The translations under genes and the position numbers were made by a program. DNA of 37,555 nucleotides from a virus, in the IMG/VR virus record IMGVR_UViG_3300046001_002688, positions 1 to 37,555 of that record. One strand, given 5' to 3'. The notes under the pieces were generated by a model that saw only the letters and a list, made by a program, of their open reading frames with translations, did not search any database and was not told where the DNA came from. Shown piece by piece: positions 20,788 through 30,179 of the stretch. The number at the start of each line of letters is the position of its first letter. Position 1 is the stretch's first letter.

Positions 20788-23475
20788 TTAAACATAAAAC
20801 CCATAATTCAGAATGCGGTTATACAACTGCCGCGCCCTTGTTCCATAATTGATTTTACCCGCGTTGTAATCTCGCAAAGATGCCGTCAAGGCTCCGCCGC
20901 CGGTTCCGCTTTCCATGTACGAAAACATTGAGTACAGCTCGTGTCCGTCAACATAAGTATCGCTAATGGAAACTTGTCTAACAAGGCGGTCATATGATGC
21001 GGGATAGGGGCCAAGCAAAGCGCCGCCAACCGATCCGTCAATTTGCCAATTTTCATTGATGGCGGTGTAGGTAAGCGATTGCACTCCAGGCAGGGCTTTG
21101 GCGACCTCAAAAACCTGATTCCATGCCGAAAAATGCTCATCAATTTGTACCAAGGTTGTTGGTTGTCCTAACAGGTAGCCATAAACATTGGTGGCGTAGT
21201 TTAGGCCATATCCCAAACTGTCTTGGAATGTGAACAGATTGACCCCAGACGCTTTGATAGCGGCAGCAGTGGCCGCAACATTGTATTGAATCAATCCGCC
21301 GTTTGACGAATAGGCCGCAAAGCCGCTTGTGTTAAGCGGTGCAGTTAGCGCCGCGTCGGCGTAAAGCTGGAATTGCGTGCTGCTGATGTCACCAACATAA
21401 TAGGTGATGTTATTCAGCGCCGCCCATGCGCCTGTGAAGCCAGATGGGGTAATGGCATCGCCGCGATTAAAGTAATGGGATGCAGCCGAAAGCACACAGA
21501 TTGAAGCCGAGGTTGCCCCCGTGACAACCATTGCTTTAGAGAACGATGGCGTATCAATTGGAGAGGCTGGAGAAATATTCACCGGCTTTGCGTAACTGGT
21601 TAGCGATGCGTACCCGCCCAATCCAAGCGTGACCAATGGCGTGAAGAAATATTTTGTTTGTCGGGTAACGTGAGTTGGTTCATGACTAATGTAGAAACCA
21701 CCAAACGAAGCATTTGAACCATATTGAGAAATCAGATCAGCCGCGACTTTTTGTGACGCAACCATTGATTGATAGGCGCGGTTGAGCACTGACACAGTTG
21801 GGCGGAATGCACCATTTGCCACTTGGCGAATTTGCCAGTTTCCAGATGCGATTGTTGCGGTGCTAAATGGGGTGATTATAACAATCGAGACAGACGTGCC
21901 GCTATTATACCCCTTAATGATGGCGCGACCGACGCCGTTCGTTTCAAATATTTCTTGATAAGTGTTTCCGACAAGAAATGCTGAAAGCGCGGATGTTCCG
22001 GTGGTGACGGTCCATGCAGGGCTTGTCAAAGCAGAACCAGTCCCGGTAAGCGTCGTCGAAGGCGATGAAATCAAAGTGCCTGGCAAAGCGCCAAGTGTCG
22101 CACCGCCAACCGTTGCAATGTTCAAAATATCGTTCAGAACCGGCGTGTCTGAATTTCTGCCAAGACCGATATAGAATTGTTGATTGTTCGCCGTGCAGGC
22201 GGTGAGCAAGGTTTGAACAAGGTCCATGCTGTCGCACGTTCCGCCAAGGCTAACGTAGCCTGCGTTAATCGCGTCGCGCCAATAAAAACCAAATCGGCTG
22301 GTTTCGTAATCCCACGGGAACTGTCTCAGTTCCCACGCATTCGCCGTCCAGGTTGAGGACGCAAGCGGACTGGTCGAAACGGAATCTGCGGGAACTGAGG
22401 TTACGCCATAAACGATGGAGCTTATGTCTACTGATACGGTGCTGTTGCCGCTTAGGATAATTGCACTGACAACCGTAGTGCTGGTGTAAGCGGTAATGAA
22501 AGCCCGATAAACAGTTGTTCCGCTGCGCAAAATAAGAATGCTGCCAACGTCACCGGCTTGGAAGAACGCTGCTCCAGCCGTTACCGTGGTTGCTGCTGAC
22601 GGAGTAGATGTGGCTGTAAAAGTTAAGGCAACCGTACCGGGGCGGGTGTAGAACGTTGGATTATAGAACCAATAACCTTGATACTCAATGTAGTCCGTCG
22701 TTAAGCGCGAAATCCCAAGTGCCGCAGCATCGTTTGCAATGCCCGTGACCGTCGCCTGCGTCATTGCTGGAATGCCGGATGAGTTTTCGTAAACCAAAAG
22801 CCCCGGCGATAGATTGAGAAATTCCAGCCAAGTTGCAACTGGTTGAATTTTGCTAGCGGGCCTTGCTGCCGCCATAACAAAATTTGTGCCATTGGATGTC
22901 AAAACGTATCCATTGGTTCCTGCCGAAGTCAGCCCTGTGCCGCCCTGCGAAACGCTGAGAGGCGTTGTTAGGCCGGTAAGAGACGTGATGTCGCTATTGG
23001 CCCCAGACGAAGCGGCACTAAGATTGGCCCGCGCTCCTGTTGCCGTTGTCGATCCTGTACCGCCGTAAGCAACGGCCAAAGCGGTAGTCAAGCCAGTAAG
23101 GGATGTAATGTCGCTGTTGGCCCCCGAAGAAGCCGCGCTAAGATTGGTTCTCGCCCCAGACGCGGTAGTGGCTCCCGTGCCGCCGTAGGTAACGGCAAGG
23201 GCATTACTCAGCGTCAATGTGGAGATGGTGGCAACATTGTTAAAGGACAGTGCATCGCCCGTGGACGTTGGTACGCCCACGTTGGTGAGCTTGAACGCCC
23301 CCATCTTGATGTTGGCGGTCGGCGTCGATTGCCCGTCCTTGGTCAAGGTGTTTGTCAAGCCAGACGCCAAGTCAGCAGTTAGCAGATTGAACGCCGAGGA
23401 CGTGATTGTCGTATTGGGTACGACGGGCTGTCCTGTCGTGTTAATTTGGAATATGCCGGTGCCGTTAAAAGACAT
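20788..23475 (-). CDS. Tail fibre with C-terminal glycosidase-like domain
   Basis: I start at ATG 23473-23475, which shares one base with the upstream stop (TGATG); the residue before it is TTG. The 895-aa protein begins with typical tail-fibre repeats (LxVxYGGTGxTTAxGARxNLSAASSGANSDITSLTGL, twice), about residues 95-190. The middle is beta-rich. From about residue 400 there are sequences resembling a TIM-barrel DUF4434-type fold: DLVQTLLTACTANNQQFYIGLG, then FGGFYISHEP. A host-surface polysaccharide hydrolase or receptor-binding role is inferred. Only this one large fibre gene is visible. Confidence 0.75.
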   Translation of the reverse strand: MSFNGTGIFQINTTGQPVVPNTTITSSAFNLLTADLASGLTNTLTKDGQSTPTANIKMGAFKLTNVGVPTSTGDALSFNNVATISTLTLSNALAVTYGGTGATTASGARTNLSAASSGANSDITSLTGLTTALAVAYGGTGSTTATGARANLSAASSGANSDITSLTGLTTPLSVSQGGTGLTSAGTNGYVLTSNGTNFVMAAARPASKIQPVATWLEFLNLSPGLLVYENSSGIPAMTQATVTGIANDAAALGISRLTTDYIEYQGYWFYNPTFYTRPGTVALTFTATSTPSAATTVTAGAAFFQAGDVGSILILRSGTTVYRAFITAYTSTTVVSAIILSGNSTVSVDISSIVYGVTSVPADSVSTSPLASSTWTANAWELRQFPWDYETSRFGFYWRDAINAGYVSLGGTCDSMDLVQTLLTACTANNQQFYIGLGRNSDTPVLNDILNIATVGGATLGALPGTLISSPSTTLTGTGSALTSPAWTVTTGTSALSAFLVGNTYQEIFETNGVGRAIIKGYNSGTSVSIVIITPFSTATIASGNWQIRQVANGAFRPTVSVLNRAYQSMVASQKVAADLISQYGSNASFGGFYISHEPTHVTRQTKYFFTPLVTLGLGGYASLTSYAKPVNISPASPIDTPSFSKAMVVTGATSASICVLSAASHYFNRGDAITPSGFTGAWAALNNITYYVGDISSTQFQLYADAALTAPLNTSGFAAYSSNGGLIQYNVAATAAAIKASGVNLFTFQDSLGYGLNYATNVYGYLLGQPTTLVQIDEHFSAWNQVFEVAKALPGVQSLTYTAINENWQIDGSVGGALLGPYPASYDRLVRQVSISDTYVDGHELYSMFSYMESGTGGGALTASLRDYNAGKINYGTRARQLYNRILNYGFYV

Positions 23476-24968
23476 CAATCTTGTCCTTGATGATTAGCCA
23501 TCTGAATAGCCAGCAAAGCCCGCCTATCTAAGACTGGGACAGTTTTAGCAGCTTTCCCGCCACGCACAAGTTGACTTACGGCTTGCGCATTTTTAGCAGC
23601 AGTTGCCTTTGACGCACTCTTTGCCGCCATGCTGCCCGCAACAACGGGAAGAACTGCCGGTTGAAACAATGACGCTGCCATTGTCATTACATTTGCTGGA
23701 GCCAACTTTCCAATAGCACGTTGCGCGTTTTGAATTGGTTCACCGCGAGCAACCTTTTTAATGGCCTCTTGCTCTTCAGCAGAAAATCGCCCAATGCCAC
23801 GCGGATTATCATATAGTTTGCGAAAGTTATTTCGAACCGCAGTTTCGAAATTGTCCGCACCTTTGGCTTTGTTGATTAGGCTTTCAATAGCCTCGGCTTT
23901 AAATGCTTTAGCCGCAAGACTTCGTGCTTGGGAAAGCATTTGAGTAGCAGCCTTTGGGTCAACGCCCATCGTGTCGGCGGCTTTTAGATTTTGCACAAAA
24001 TCGTCCACATGATCGACAATAATTCGCGCCATGCGGCGGTCGGATTTGTTCATTGAGGTGCTTGCGGCGGACGCAGTTTTCCGCAGGATTTCTACGCCTT
24101 TGAGCGTAACATTTCCTGGGGTGCTAACAATTTTTTTCATAGCAGCAAATGCTTCAGGATGAATGGTTTTATCAATTCCCTCCTTTGCGAGGGTGTCCAT
24201 TAAGTTAACGGCGTTCTGTTTGAATTTGGTTGCATTAATTATAAGGCCCGCATTGTCGGACGCCTCGTAAAGAGCATCGCGGGCCTTTTTGATTCCTTCA
24301 ATTGTGGGAGTGAGGGCCTTGGCTTCAGCCACCGCCGCCATGTTTTTTACGGCAGAGGTTCCGGCGCCAGTTGATATGGCCCCAGCCAGACGCGCCGCGT
24401 CTTCATACTTGCTGCCCTTAGCAAGCTGCCCAGCGGCCTCGGATGCCGCGCCCGACGCAGCGGATTCGGCAACGCGCCTTGCAATGCCCCCCGGCCCTGC
24501 GACAGCACCCATAGGAACAAACTCAGCAGCCGTTCTGGTCAATTTGCCAGGCAGCGTTTTGGGCCTAAACTTGCTTCCGAACGTGTCTTGCATGTTGGCA
24601 AAGGTTTCGGCATTTGGGTCTAGAGCCGCCCGGACCGCTGCCTTTGCTATGCCTGTTTTGCTAGGCGTCACATTAGACAGCGCCCTTGCCATTGTCGAAC
24701 CAACGCGCTGGGTTGGCGTTTGAACAAACGGCAGGCCCCCCTTCATATGGCCCACAAGGTCGCCGGCCAATTGAGCCGTGCCTTTGCCCAAACCGCTAAT
24801 GGCCGACATTCCCATGTCAGCCGCCGTTTGGCCAAATGTAGGCTTAGTTGCAGCGGCCTCCTGCGAGACGGACGCCTTGTACATCTCAGCCAAGCGCGTT
24901 GCTGCCTTGGTATCGCCAGCGGCGTCGGCGGCTTTAAGTGCCTGCATGATCTCAGGAGAAGATGCCAT
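23475..24968 (-). CDS. Large helical late protein, probable ejection/internal protein
   Basis: I start at ATG 24966-24968 (497 aa), where the protein begins MASSPEIMQALKAADAAGDTKAATRLAEMYK; the longer frame is not supported. That N-terminal 'AADAAGD...AATRLAE' motif is common in large phage internal proteins. The middle contains small hydrophobic Ala/Gly segments, the rest is long helices rich in Ala, Lys and Arg. It lies between other internal-protein-like genes and the fibre, the place where podoviruses encode proteins that enter the cell with the DNA. Function is inferred. Confidence 0.6.
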   Translation of the reverse strand: MASSPEIMQALKAADAAGDTKAATRLAEMYKASVSQEAAATKPTFGQTAADMGMSAISGLGKGTAQLAGDLVGHMKGGLPFVQTPTQRVGSTMARALSNVTPSKTGIAKAAVRAALDPNAETFANMQDTFGSKFRPKTLPGKLTRTAAEFVPMGAVAGPGGIARRVAESAASGAASEAAGQLAKGSKYEDAARLAGAISTGAGTSAVKNMAAVAEAKALTPTIEGIKKARDALYEASDNAGLIINATKFKQNAVNLMDTLAKEGIDKTIHPEAFAAMKKIVSTPGNVTLKGVEILRKTASAASTSMNKSDRRMARIIVDHVDDFVQNLKAADTMGVDPKAATQMLSQARSLAAKAFKAEAIESLINKAKGADNFETAVRNNFRKLYDNPRGIGRFSAEEQEAIKKVARGEPIQNAQRAIGKLAPANVMTMAASLFQPAVLPVVAGSMAAKSASKATAAKNAQAVSQLVRGGKAAKTVPVLDRRALLAIQMANHQGQD

Positions 24969-24972
24969 TGCC

Positions 24973-25719
24973 TTACCTTTTTTTAGTATATTTGTTGAGA
25001 AGATCTTGATCTTCTCTCGAAACGGTGCCGCCGGTCTGGGTTTTAGGAGTGTAATAATACTCTTCAGGCTTTGCGCTGTAATCCTCTGACGGGGGAAGTT
25101 TTCCTGCAATTCTGGAATCACCCATTACCTTTAAGCGAATTGCCAAAGCCGCCGCTCTATCCATTTTGCTTGGCGTGTTAATGCCAGACTGAGGAAAAAT
25201 AGTAGCCAGCATTGATGGCTCTTCTTTCTTTTCTCCAACCGCAGCGCCAGACAGCTTTCTCTTGTAGCCTTCCATAAAGGCCCTTTCGCCCTGCCGCCCC
25301 ATTCGTCCGTACTGATCTCGAATAGAACCGGAAATAATAGGGCCAATTCCCGGAATCGTTTCCGCCACATTCCCAATTACATTTTTGTAATAGCCAGGGT
25401 CATACCCTTTTTGAACGGCGTCTTTGTACAGCTTTTCGCCCTGCTTCATTAGCACGAAGCCAGAGCGGGCCTTGTTTTCGGCTTCTGTGTATTCTGGCAA
25501 ACCAGCAGCCTTGCGAGCCTTTACAGCATTTAACTCGGCAATTTCCGCATCGCTGACGGCTTTTCTGGCGTCAATTTTAGCCCTTTCTGCATCGGTAACA
25601 GTTTTAGAGCTTTTGGCGGGAGCGTCTCCCAAGTCCACGGACTTCAACGCATCAGCCAGCCTTCGGCTTTTTGCGCGAGGTGATTCTTCGCCATCAAACC
25701 TATCAAATGCGTTAGCCAT
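24973..25719 (-). CDS. Late helical protein, probable ejection/internal protein
   Basis: This 248-aa protein has a charged, helical N-terminal half (AERAKIDARKAVSDAEIAELNAVKARKAAG), a central Gly/Ile/Pro-rich hydrophobic patch (IGNVAETIPGIGPIISGSIR, about 120-139) and a polar C-terminus. Its ATG overlaps the previous stop by one base (TAATG). Position and composition suit an ejected virion protein, with the hydrophobic patch perhaps membrane-active. No specific family recognised. Confidence 0.6.
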   Translation of the reverse strand: MANAFDRFDGEESPRAKSRRLADALKSVDLGDAPAKSSKTVTDAERAKIDARKAVSDAEIAELNAVKARKAAGLPEYTEAENKARSGFVLMKQGEKLYKDAVQKGYDPGYYKNVIGNVAETIPGIGPIISGSIRDQYGRMGRQGERAFMEGYKRKLSGAAVGEKKEEPSMLATIFPQSGINTPSKMDRAAALAIRLKVMGDSRIAGKLPPSEDYSAKPEEYYYTPKTQTGGTVSREDQDLLNKYTKKR

Positions 25720-26627
25720 TACCTTGCTCCTAAAATCTTTCCGGACATTCCAGGCCCAAACTTTGCATCAAAATCTTTTGCAAGATTTGGATTTGCTTTC
25801 AAGTGTTCCACTGCGGAACGAGGAATTGCCCTAGTTAATATTGGAACACCACCTTCTATGGTGGCATAGCTTTGACCTTCAGGATCATAGGTGGGTTGTG
25901 GATTTTTGGTTAGGGTATTTTCATAGCCGCCCTGAGCAAGGGCCGAGATCTTGTCTTCGTTACCCGACGCAAGCGCCGCCCGCCACGCCATAGGATCAAC
26001 TCCCTTGGGCGGCTCTGAGCCAAACATCTTTGCCACGCGAGCGGAATCATAGTCTTTTTCTTGCCGCTGTTGTGCCGAGGCATAAAGCGGCGAGAAGATT
26101 TTTTGATTGTACTCGTTGTCGCTAAGGGCGGCTTGTTGTGCAAAGTTGGCCCGCTCTTCAGGAGACATAACAAGCTCTGGCTTGTCGGAATATAGCTTCT
26201 GCGCCTTTAGGTTCATAGACGCAGGAATGGCCTGTCCGCCTGCACCAGCTTGAAGGGCTTGAGCAATTTGTTGCGGCTTGTCGGCATTAAACACAGGCAC
26301 CCGCGTATCGAGGGTGGCGGCTGGCATTTCTCCAGCAGGCTTAAGTTCCTTGGCATTATATTCTTTTAGGTTTGAAAACGCCTCTGCGCGCTTTGCCTTT
26401 TCAAGATCCGTGGCCCCCTTTGCGCCCTTGGCTTCCATGTACGCGCCCATGCCCATTTGCAGGGCCTTGCCGAGGCCCGCCAATGGCGAAATTGGGGCTT
26501 GAATTCCGTTGTACTCAAAAACCTTTTCAGGCTCCATTCCCTGCTGCTGCAAGATTTCAGCCAAGCGTTGACGACGGGCGTTTTCTGCGGCTTGAGACGA
26601 AAAATCTGTAAGGCTGATCTTAGCCAT
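25719..26627 (-). CDS. Late structural/internal protein, unknown
   Basis: I use ATG 26625-26627 (302 aa, MAKISLTDFSSQ) rather than an upstream non-ATG start. The N-terminal helix is rich in Ala, Arg and Gln, then there is a small-residue segment (GLGKALQMGMGAYMEAKGAKGA) and a helical remainder. It is the first of three internal-type proteins in transcription order and overlaps the PP-loop enzyme gene by eight bases. Function is inferred from context only. Confidence 0.6.
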   Translation of the reverse strand: MAKISLTDFSSQAAENARRQRLAEILQQQGMEPEKVFEYNGIQAPISPLAGLGKALQMGMGAYMEAKGAKGATDLEKAKRAEAFSNLKEYNAKELKPAGEMPAATLDTRVPVFNADKPQQIAQALQAGAGGQAIPASMNLKAQKLYSDKPELVMSPEERANFAQQAALSDNEYNQKIFSPLYASAQQRQEKDYDSARVAKMFGSEPPKGVDPMAWRAALASGNEDKISALAQGGYENTLTKNPQPTYDPEGQSYATIEGGVPILTRAIPRSAVEHLKANPNLAKDFDAKFGPGMSGKILGAR

Positions 26628-27315
26628 TGGCCCGCTCCAGTGCGTCAAGGGTCGGCTTCAAAGCGGCTTTTAGGGCGCAAATTTTGGCCGAATACTTTTC
26701 GTAAAACTCAGGGTACTTCTCTTTGGTCCACGCGATGCGGTCGGCAGAGTGCGCCATGAACGCTGTACAGTCATAGCAGTCTAGGCTCGTATGTTCAATT
26801 TTGTAATGGTCGGGAAGGAAGCCCCGTTGCGACCGCACAAAATCAAACGTCTGTTTTTCTGTCCAGTCTTCAATTGGCTGAATGAAGGTTATCCCATCGA
26901 CCACCGAACCGTGACGGGCCGGTGATTTATGGGAATCGTCAATGCGCTGACCGCGTATAAGCTCGGTGATCCCGCGCTCTTTAGCGGCCTGCATTAAAGG
27001 CCCAGAGATGTTCTCGTAGCAGCACTGAAGGTAAGGCTGCATCTTGATTTCTTTTTCCCCAGACATGGATTGACCAAAAGGCGTCCAATCAACAGCAACT
27101 ATATCAGACGGAATGCCGTTGGCCTTGGTCTGCGCCTCTTGGTTCGTCATTACTTCAATAAACTCCTTGGCCTCTTTGCGGATTTCCTCAATGAGTTCAA
27201 GGGTTTCTGGATACGCTTTGCCAGTATTGACAAAAATTACAATAGGCTGCTGGTCACGGTACAGGTACCAGCAAGCCATAGAATCCTTACCGCCTGAGAA
27301 CGCTAGTCCCAGCAT
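26620..27315 (-). CDS. PAPS-reductase/DndC-like PP-loop protein
   Basis: This 231-aa protein opens with the PP-loop SGGKDS (7-12) of ATP-pyrophosphatases, followed by VNTGKAYPETL (29-39), a LRGxR-like IRGQRIDDS (120-128), and two Cys pairs: Cys98-Cys99 and Cys180/Cys183 (DCYDC). That Cys arrangement is reminiscent of DndC and related PAPS-reductase-like proteins that handle sulfur or bind an iron-sulfur cluster. It could modify nucleic acid or cysteine pools. Its position inside the structural operon is unusual. No other Dnd genes are seen, so a complete phosphorothioation system is not supported. Confidence 0.8.
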   Translation of the reverse strand: MLGLAFSGGKDSMACWYLYRDQQPIVIFVNTGKAYPETLELIEEIRKEAKEFIEVMTNQEAQTKANGIPSDIVAVDWTPFGQSMSGEKEIKMQPYLQCCYENISGPLMQAAKERGITELIRGQRIDDSHKSPARHGSVVDGITFIQPIEDWTEKQTFDFVRSQRGFLPDHYKIEHTSLDCYDCTAFMAHSADRIAWTKEKYPEFYEKYSAKICALKAALKPTLDALERANG

Positions 27316-28235
27316 TAGAACGCCATCCCGCCCGCCATTGCAGCGGATCCCAGCAAGCCCATAACACCAGAGGTGTTTGCGTTAGCCCCCGCCATCTGTT
27401 GGCCGTACTGATTTTGAGCATATTGCCCTTGAGCTTGCGCTCCTTGAAACACTGGAGCCGCCGCAACATTAGAACCCGTATAGGCTTGGAACTGCGGGTT
27501 CTGGATTTGAGATCCAGACATCAGGGCCGTGACCTCATTGATGGGCTGGTTACGCAAAGCCGTTTGCTGCGCAAGGGACTGCTGCAAAGCCGTATTGCCA
27601 AACTGGCCAGATTGCAGGGCTTGATTGTAGCCTTGGTTATTGGCCGACATATCAAGGTTAAGGCCCTGCAAAGCCGCCTGAGAGCGAAGGTCGTTCTCTT
27701 GCTGGCCCTGCTCGGTCATGGCACGATTGTAGGCTTCGCTGCCTTGCGTGATGCCCTGATTGATTAGGTTCTGGCCCATAGCTTCACGCGACTGTTGAAG
27801 CTGTGGTTGCAGACGGGCCATGATGGCTTGTTGCGCCGTTGTGCCGGCATTGATCGGCATGTCTGCAACATTGGATGTATCAAGGCCGGTCTGCAGATTG
27901 GGAAGATTTGGATTGAACGCTTGGCTCAAGGTGTTTTGAGCATTTCCAATTCCCGTTTCGCCAAGGTTGGCAAATTGGTTTTGAACGCGCTGTTGCGCCT
28001 CTAGCGTTGCCTGAGCCTCTGGCGTCAAGGTCTGCGTAACCGTCGCTTGCGGGCTTCCGCCAGGATTGCTTGGGTCTTGGTTCCACGTTACGGTTTGATT
28101 GCCGTAAGGGCTGATAATGTTGGGATTGCTCAAGACCGACGTTTGCAGACCGGCCTGCTGATTGGCCACGCCTTGCGCGGTTGCTGCTGCGGCATAATCT
28201 GGCGCGGGCGGTGGTGTTGGTGTTTTCTTACCCAT
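27315..28235 (-). CDS. Late structural protein with Gln-rich helices
   Basis: This 306-aa protein begins with a Pro-rich leader (KKTPTPPPAPDYAAAA), then SPYGNQTVTW...TVTQTLTPEAQATLEAQQRVQ, a pattern I recognise from many podovirus structural proteins of unknown exact function. The remainder is helical and rich in Gln, Asn and Ala, ending with Gly/Ala/Met residues. The ATG follows GGGGA and overlaps the GNAT stop. A role in the neck or internal core is inferred. Confidence 0.65.
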   Translation of the reverse strand: MGKKTPTPPPAPDYAAAATAQGVANQQAGLQTSVLSNPNIISPYGNQTVTWNQDPSNPGGSPQATVTQTLTPEAQATLEAQQRVQNQFANLGETGIGNAQNTLSQAFNPNLPNLQTGLDTSNVADMPINAGTTAQQAIMARLQPQLQQSREAMGQNLINQGITQGSEAYNRAMTEQGQQENDLRSQAALQGLNLDMSANNQGYNQALQSGQFGNTALQQSLAQQTALRNQPINEVTALMSGSQIQNPQFQAYTGSNVAAAPVFQGAQAQGQYAQNQYGQQMAGANANTSGVMGLLGSAAMAGGMAF

Positions 28236-28641
28236 AACGATCCCCTAGAAATCTACAATCGCCTTTGGTCATGGTGTACAAGATTGTATCACCTTCTGGC
28301 TGGCAATCCTTAATGCGACCCTCTTCGGTAAAACCCATGTTTTCAATGAGCTTGGCGCTTTTCAGATTGTGGCTTTCGACCGGAACAATTATCTTTTCCA
28401 CATTACACACATTGTACGCATAATCAAAGATCGCACCGACATAGCTCCGAGTTAAACGGCCCTCTATGGCGATGTGGCACATGATCGAACGCCCATTCCA
28501 GTTCTCGTATATCACCCCGGCAATAAGCCTATCGTCTTTCACCAAACCAATGGCATTAGAGCGAGAAGCAAAATAGCCAGATCCCAGTTTGTCAGCCACC
28601 CAATGGCCAACAAGTTCGTCACTAATTATACGCCAGCCCAT
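28228..28641 (-). CDS. GNAT-family N-acetyltransferase
   Basis: I start at ATG 28639-28641, giving 137 aa. The GNAT fold is suggested by the order of strands and the C-terminal IVPVESHNLKSAKLIENMGFTEEG (about 87-110), the usual acetyl-CoA-binding 'NxxSxxLxExxGF' helix. The acetyl-CoA pyrophosphate loop (normally Q/RxxGxG/A) is poorly kept. GNAT genes between tail genes occur in other podoviruses; substrates are unknown. It overlaps the preceding tail gene by 16 bases. Confidence 0.75.
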   Translation of the reverse strand: MGWRIISDELVGHWVADKLGSGYFASRSNAIGLVKDDRLIAGVIYENWNGRSIMCHIAIEGRLTRSYVGAIFDYAYNVCNVEKIIVPVESHNLKSAKLIENMGFTEEGRIKDCQPEGDTILYTMTKGDCRFLGDRYG

Positions 28642-30179
28642 CCGGTTTGATACACCACGTCTGTTGCGGACCATTGAAGCGCAATGCCTGAACTGGCCGT
28701 TTTCATTTGAATGCCGCCGCAATACCCAATGCCAGTAATGCCAAGCCAGGGGGTAAGGCTTTGTCCGTTAGTTCCCCAAACCGATTGATCCCAAATGGCA
28801 TTATCCCAAAGGCCAAAGGAAATGTAAGGTGCCGTGATTGGGGCTGTTGTATCTGACGTATCAAAATCAATGTTCATGCCAACTAAAATTGTCGGAAGGC
28901 CATTGGTAAAGAAACTGGGCCGCGCCCGCGTAAAATATTTCTTTACGCCGCGTGAGCCAAAATAATTGAACGCTTGCAGGGTTTGGGAAACGATGTTTGA
29001 GCCATCGTCGGTATAGCTGGCGGTATCCCAAGCCTTGGCGACATACCCGTCTCCGCCATAGTACGGATCGTCGTTATAGATTTCCCAGCAATAGGCGCCC
29101 CATCCTTGAAACCGGCACCATGACTTGGTGATGGTGTTCATGACATATTGTTCTTGCTTATCATCAGCCACAGGAACGTTAATCCAAACGGCATTATTTT
29201 TAGCCGTATAGACAACTTGCCAACCAACAGCCGCGTGATTCCCGCCGTAATTGGTAGTTGCTTCCGTAATGGCCCCTTGAATCTTGTCAGAGAGCGCCAC
29301 ACGGGGATCTAGGCGAGATGACTGCAATGATGAGGCCATAGGAATAAGGCCGTCATAGGTCAAAATGAGGAGGTCTCCGCCCCACTTGAGCATACACCGC
29401 TCGCCAATGGGAGAACCCAGTTTCCAAATACCGATTAGGCCCCAAGTTGCAATGCTGGCAGGGTCCGTACCCCGATAGATAATGACTTCGCCTTCGCTTG
29501 TGATGAAGGCCAAATTGTCGTCAACGCCATATCCCGCGTCGATGGTCCATGTGTCTAAATCAACCAAATGACCGCCAAAGCGAGCAAGTTGACTGAAATC
29601 ATATTGTTCGGCCACGCCTCCGATTGAGCTTGTCGGAAGATACCACGCCTTTAGGGTCTCTTTCTGAATGAACCAAATGCGGTTTTTGAACAGCATAATG
29701 TTTTTCAGTGTGCTCGCTGTAACACCCGTGATGCTCGGCGTGGTGACGGTGGTGCCGTCATATAGGATCGGAGCGTCAACGCCGTTGACGGCCATCAAGA
29801 AGCTGCCGCCGGGGGTGGTGATGTTGATGTATTCAAAAATGCCGTTAGACAAACCAGAAATGACAGGAGCGCCTACCGCGCCGCTTGACGTTACGTCGTA
29901 GATTTTTCCCGTGCTTGTGGCCGCAAACATCTTGGAGTTTGCGCCCGCGTTGTAGGTCATCAAAGTTTGAACTTTGCCGTCTAATCCTGTGGCAAATTTA
30001 CTATACCCACCGCGCAGGCTGATAGATGAAACGGTCGGGAACATATTGACCATTTCCACCGCATCAGTGGGTTCCATGTTGGCAATAGAATCCCGCGCAT
30101 TCCAGCCACCCATAGGGGCCGGAAGCGACTGAACATTTGCGTCATTGCCCTGAATTAGGCGGCGGGGTTTAGCGGCCAT
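28626..30179 (-). CDS. Tail/head-completion structural protein
   Basis: I start at ATG 30177-30179 (517 aa); an earlier TTG is unlikely. The N-terminal part has PAPMGGWNARDSIANMEPTDAVEMVNMFPTVSSISLRGGY, a signature of podovirus proteins encoded after the adaptor (PLGGW...NxFPxxxxxxxRxG). The rest is beta-rich with repeated strands. It probably forms the tail tube or head-tail connector. It overlaps the adaptor gene by 11 bases. Confidence 0.75.
   Translation of the reverse strand: MAAKPRRLIQGNDANVQSLPAPMGGWNARDSIANMEPTDAVEMVNMFPTVSSISLRGGYSKFATGLDGKVQTLMTYNAGANSKMFAATSTGKIYDVTSSGAVGAPVISGLSNGIFEYINITTPGGSFLMAVNGVDAPILYDGTTVTTPSITGVTASTLKNIMLFKNRIWFIQKETLKAWYLPTSSIGGVAEQYDFSQLARFGGHLVDLDTWTIDAGYGVDDNLAFITSEGEVIIYRGTDPASIATWGLIGIWKLGSPIGERCMLKWGGDLLILTYDGLIPMASSLQSSRLDPRVALSDKIQGAITEATTNYGGNHAAVGWQVVYTAKNNAVWINVPVADDKQEQYVMNTITKSWCRFQGWGAYCWEIYNDDPYYGGDGYVAKAWDTASYTDDGSNIVSQTLQAFNYFGSRGVKKYFTRARPSFFTNGLPTILVGMNIDFDTSDTTAPITAPYISFGLWDNAIWDQSVWGTNGQSLTPWLGITGIGYCGGIQMKTASSGIALQWSATDVVYQTGWAGV

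Noticed and set aside
26620-27315. Complete DNA phosphorothioation (Dnd) system
   Set aside because: Only one DndC-like gene is present; no DndA, DndB, DndD or DndE partners are visible.
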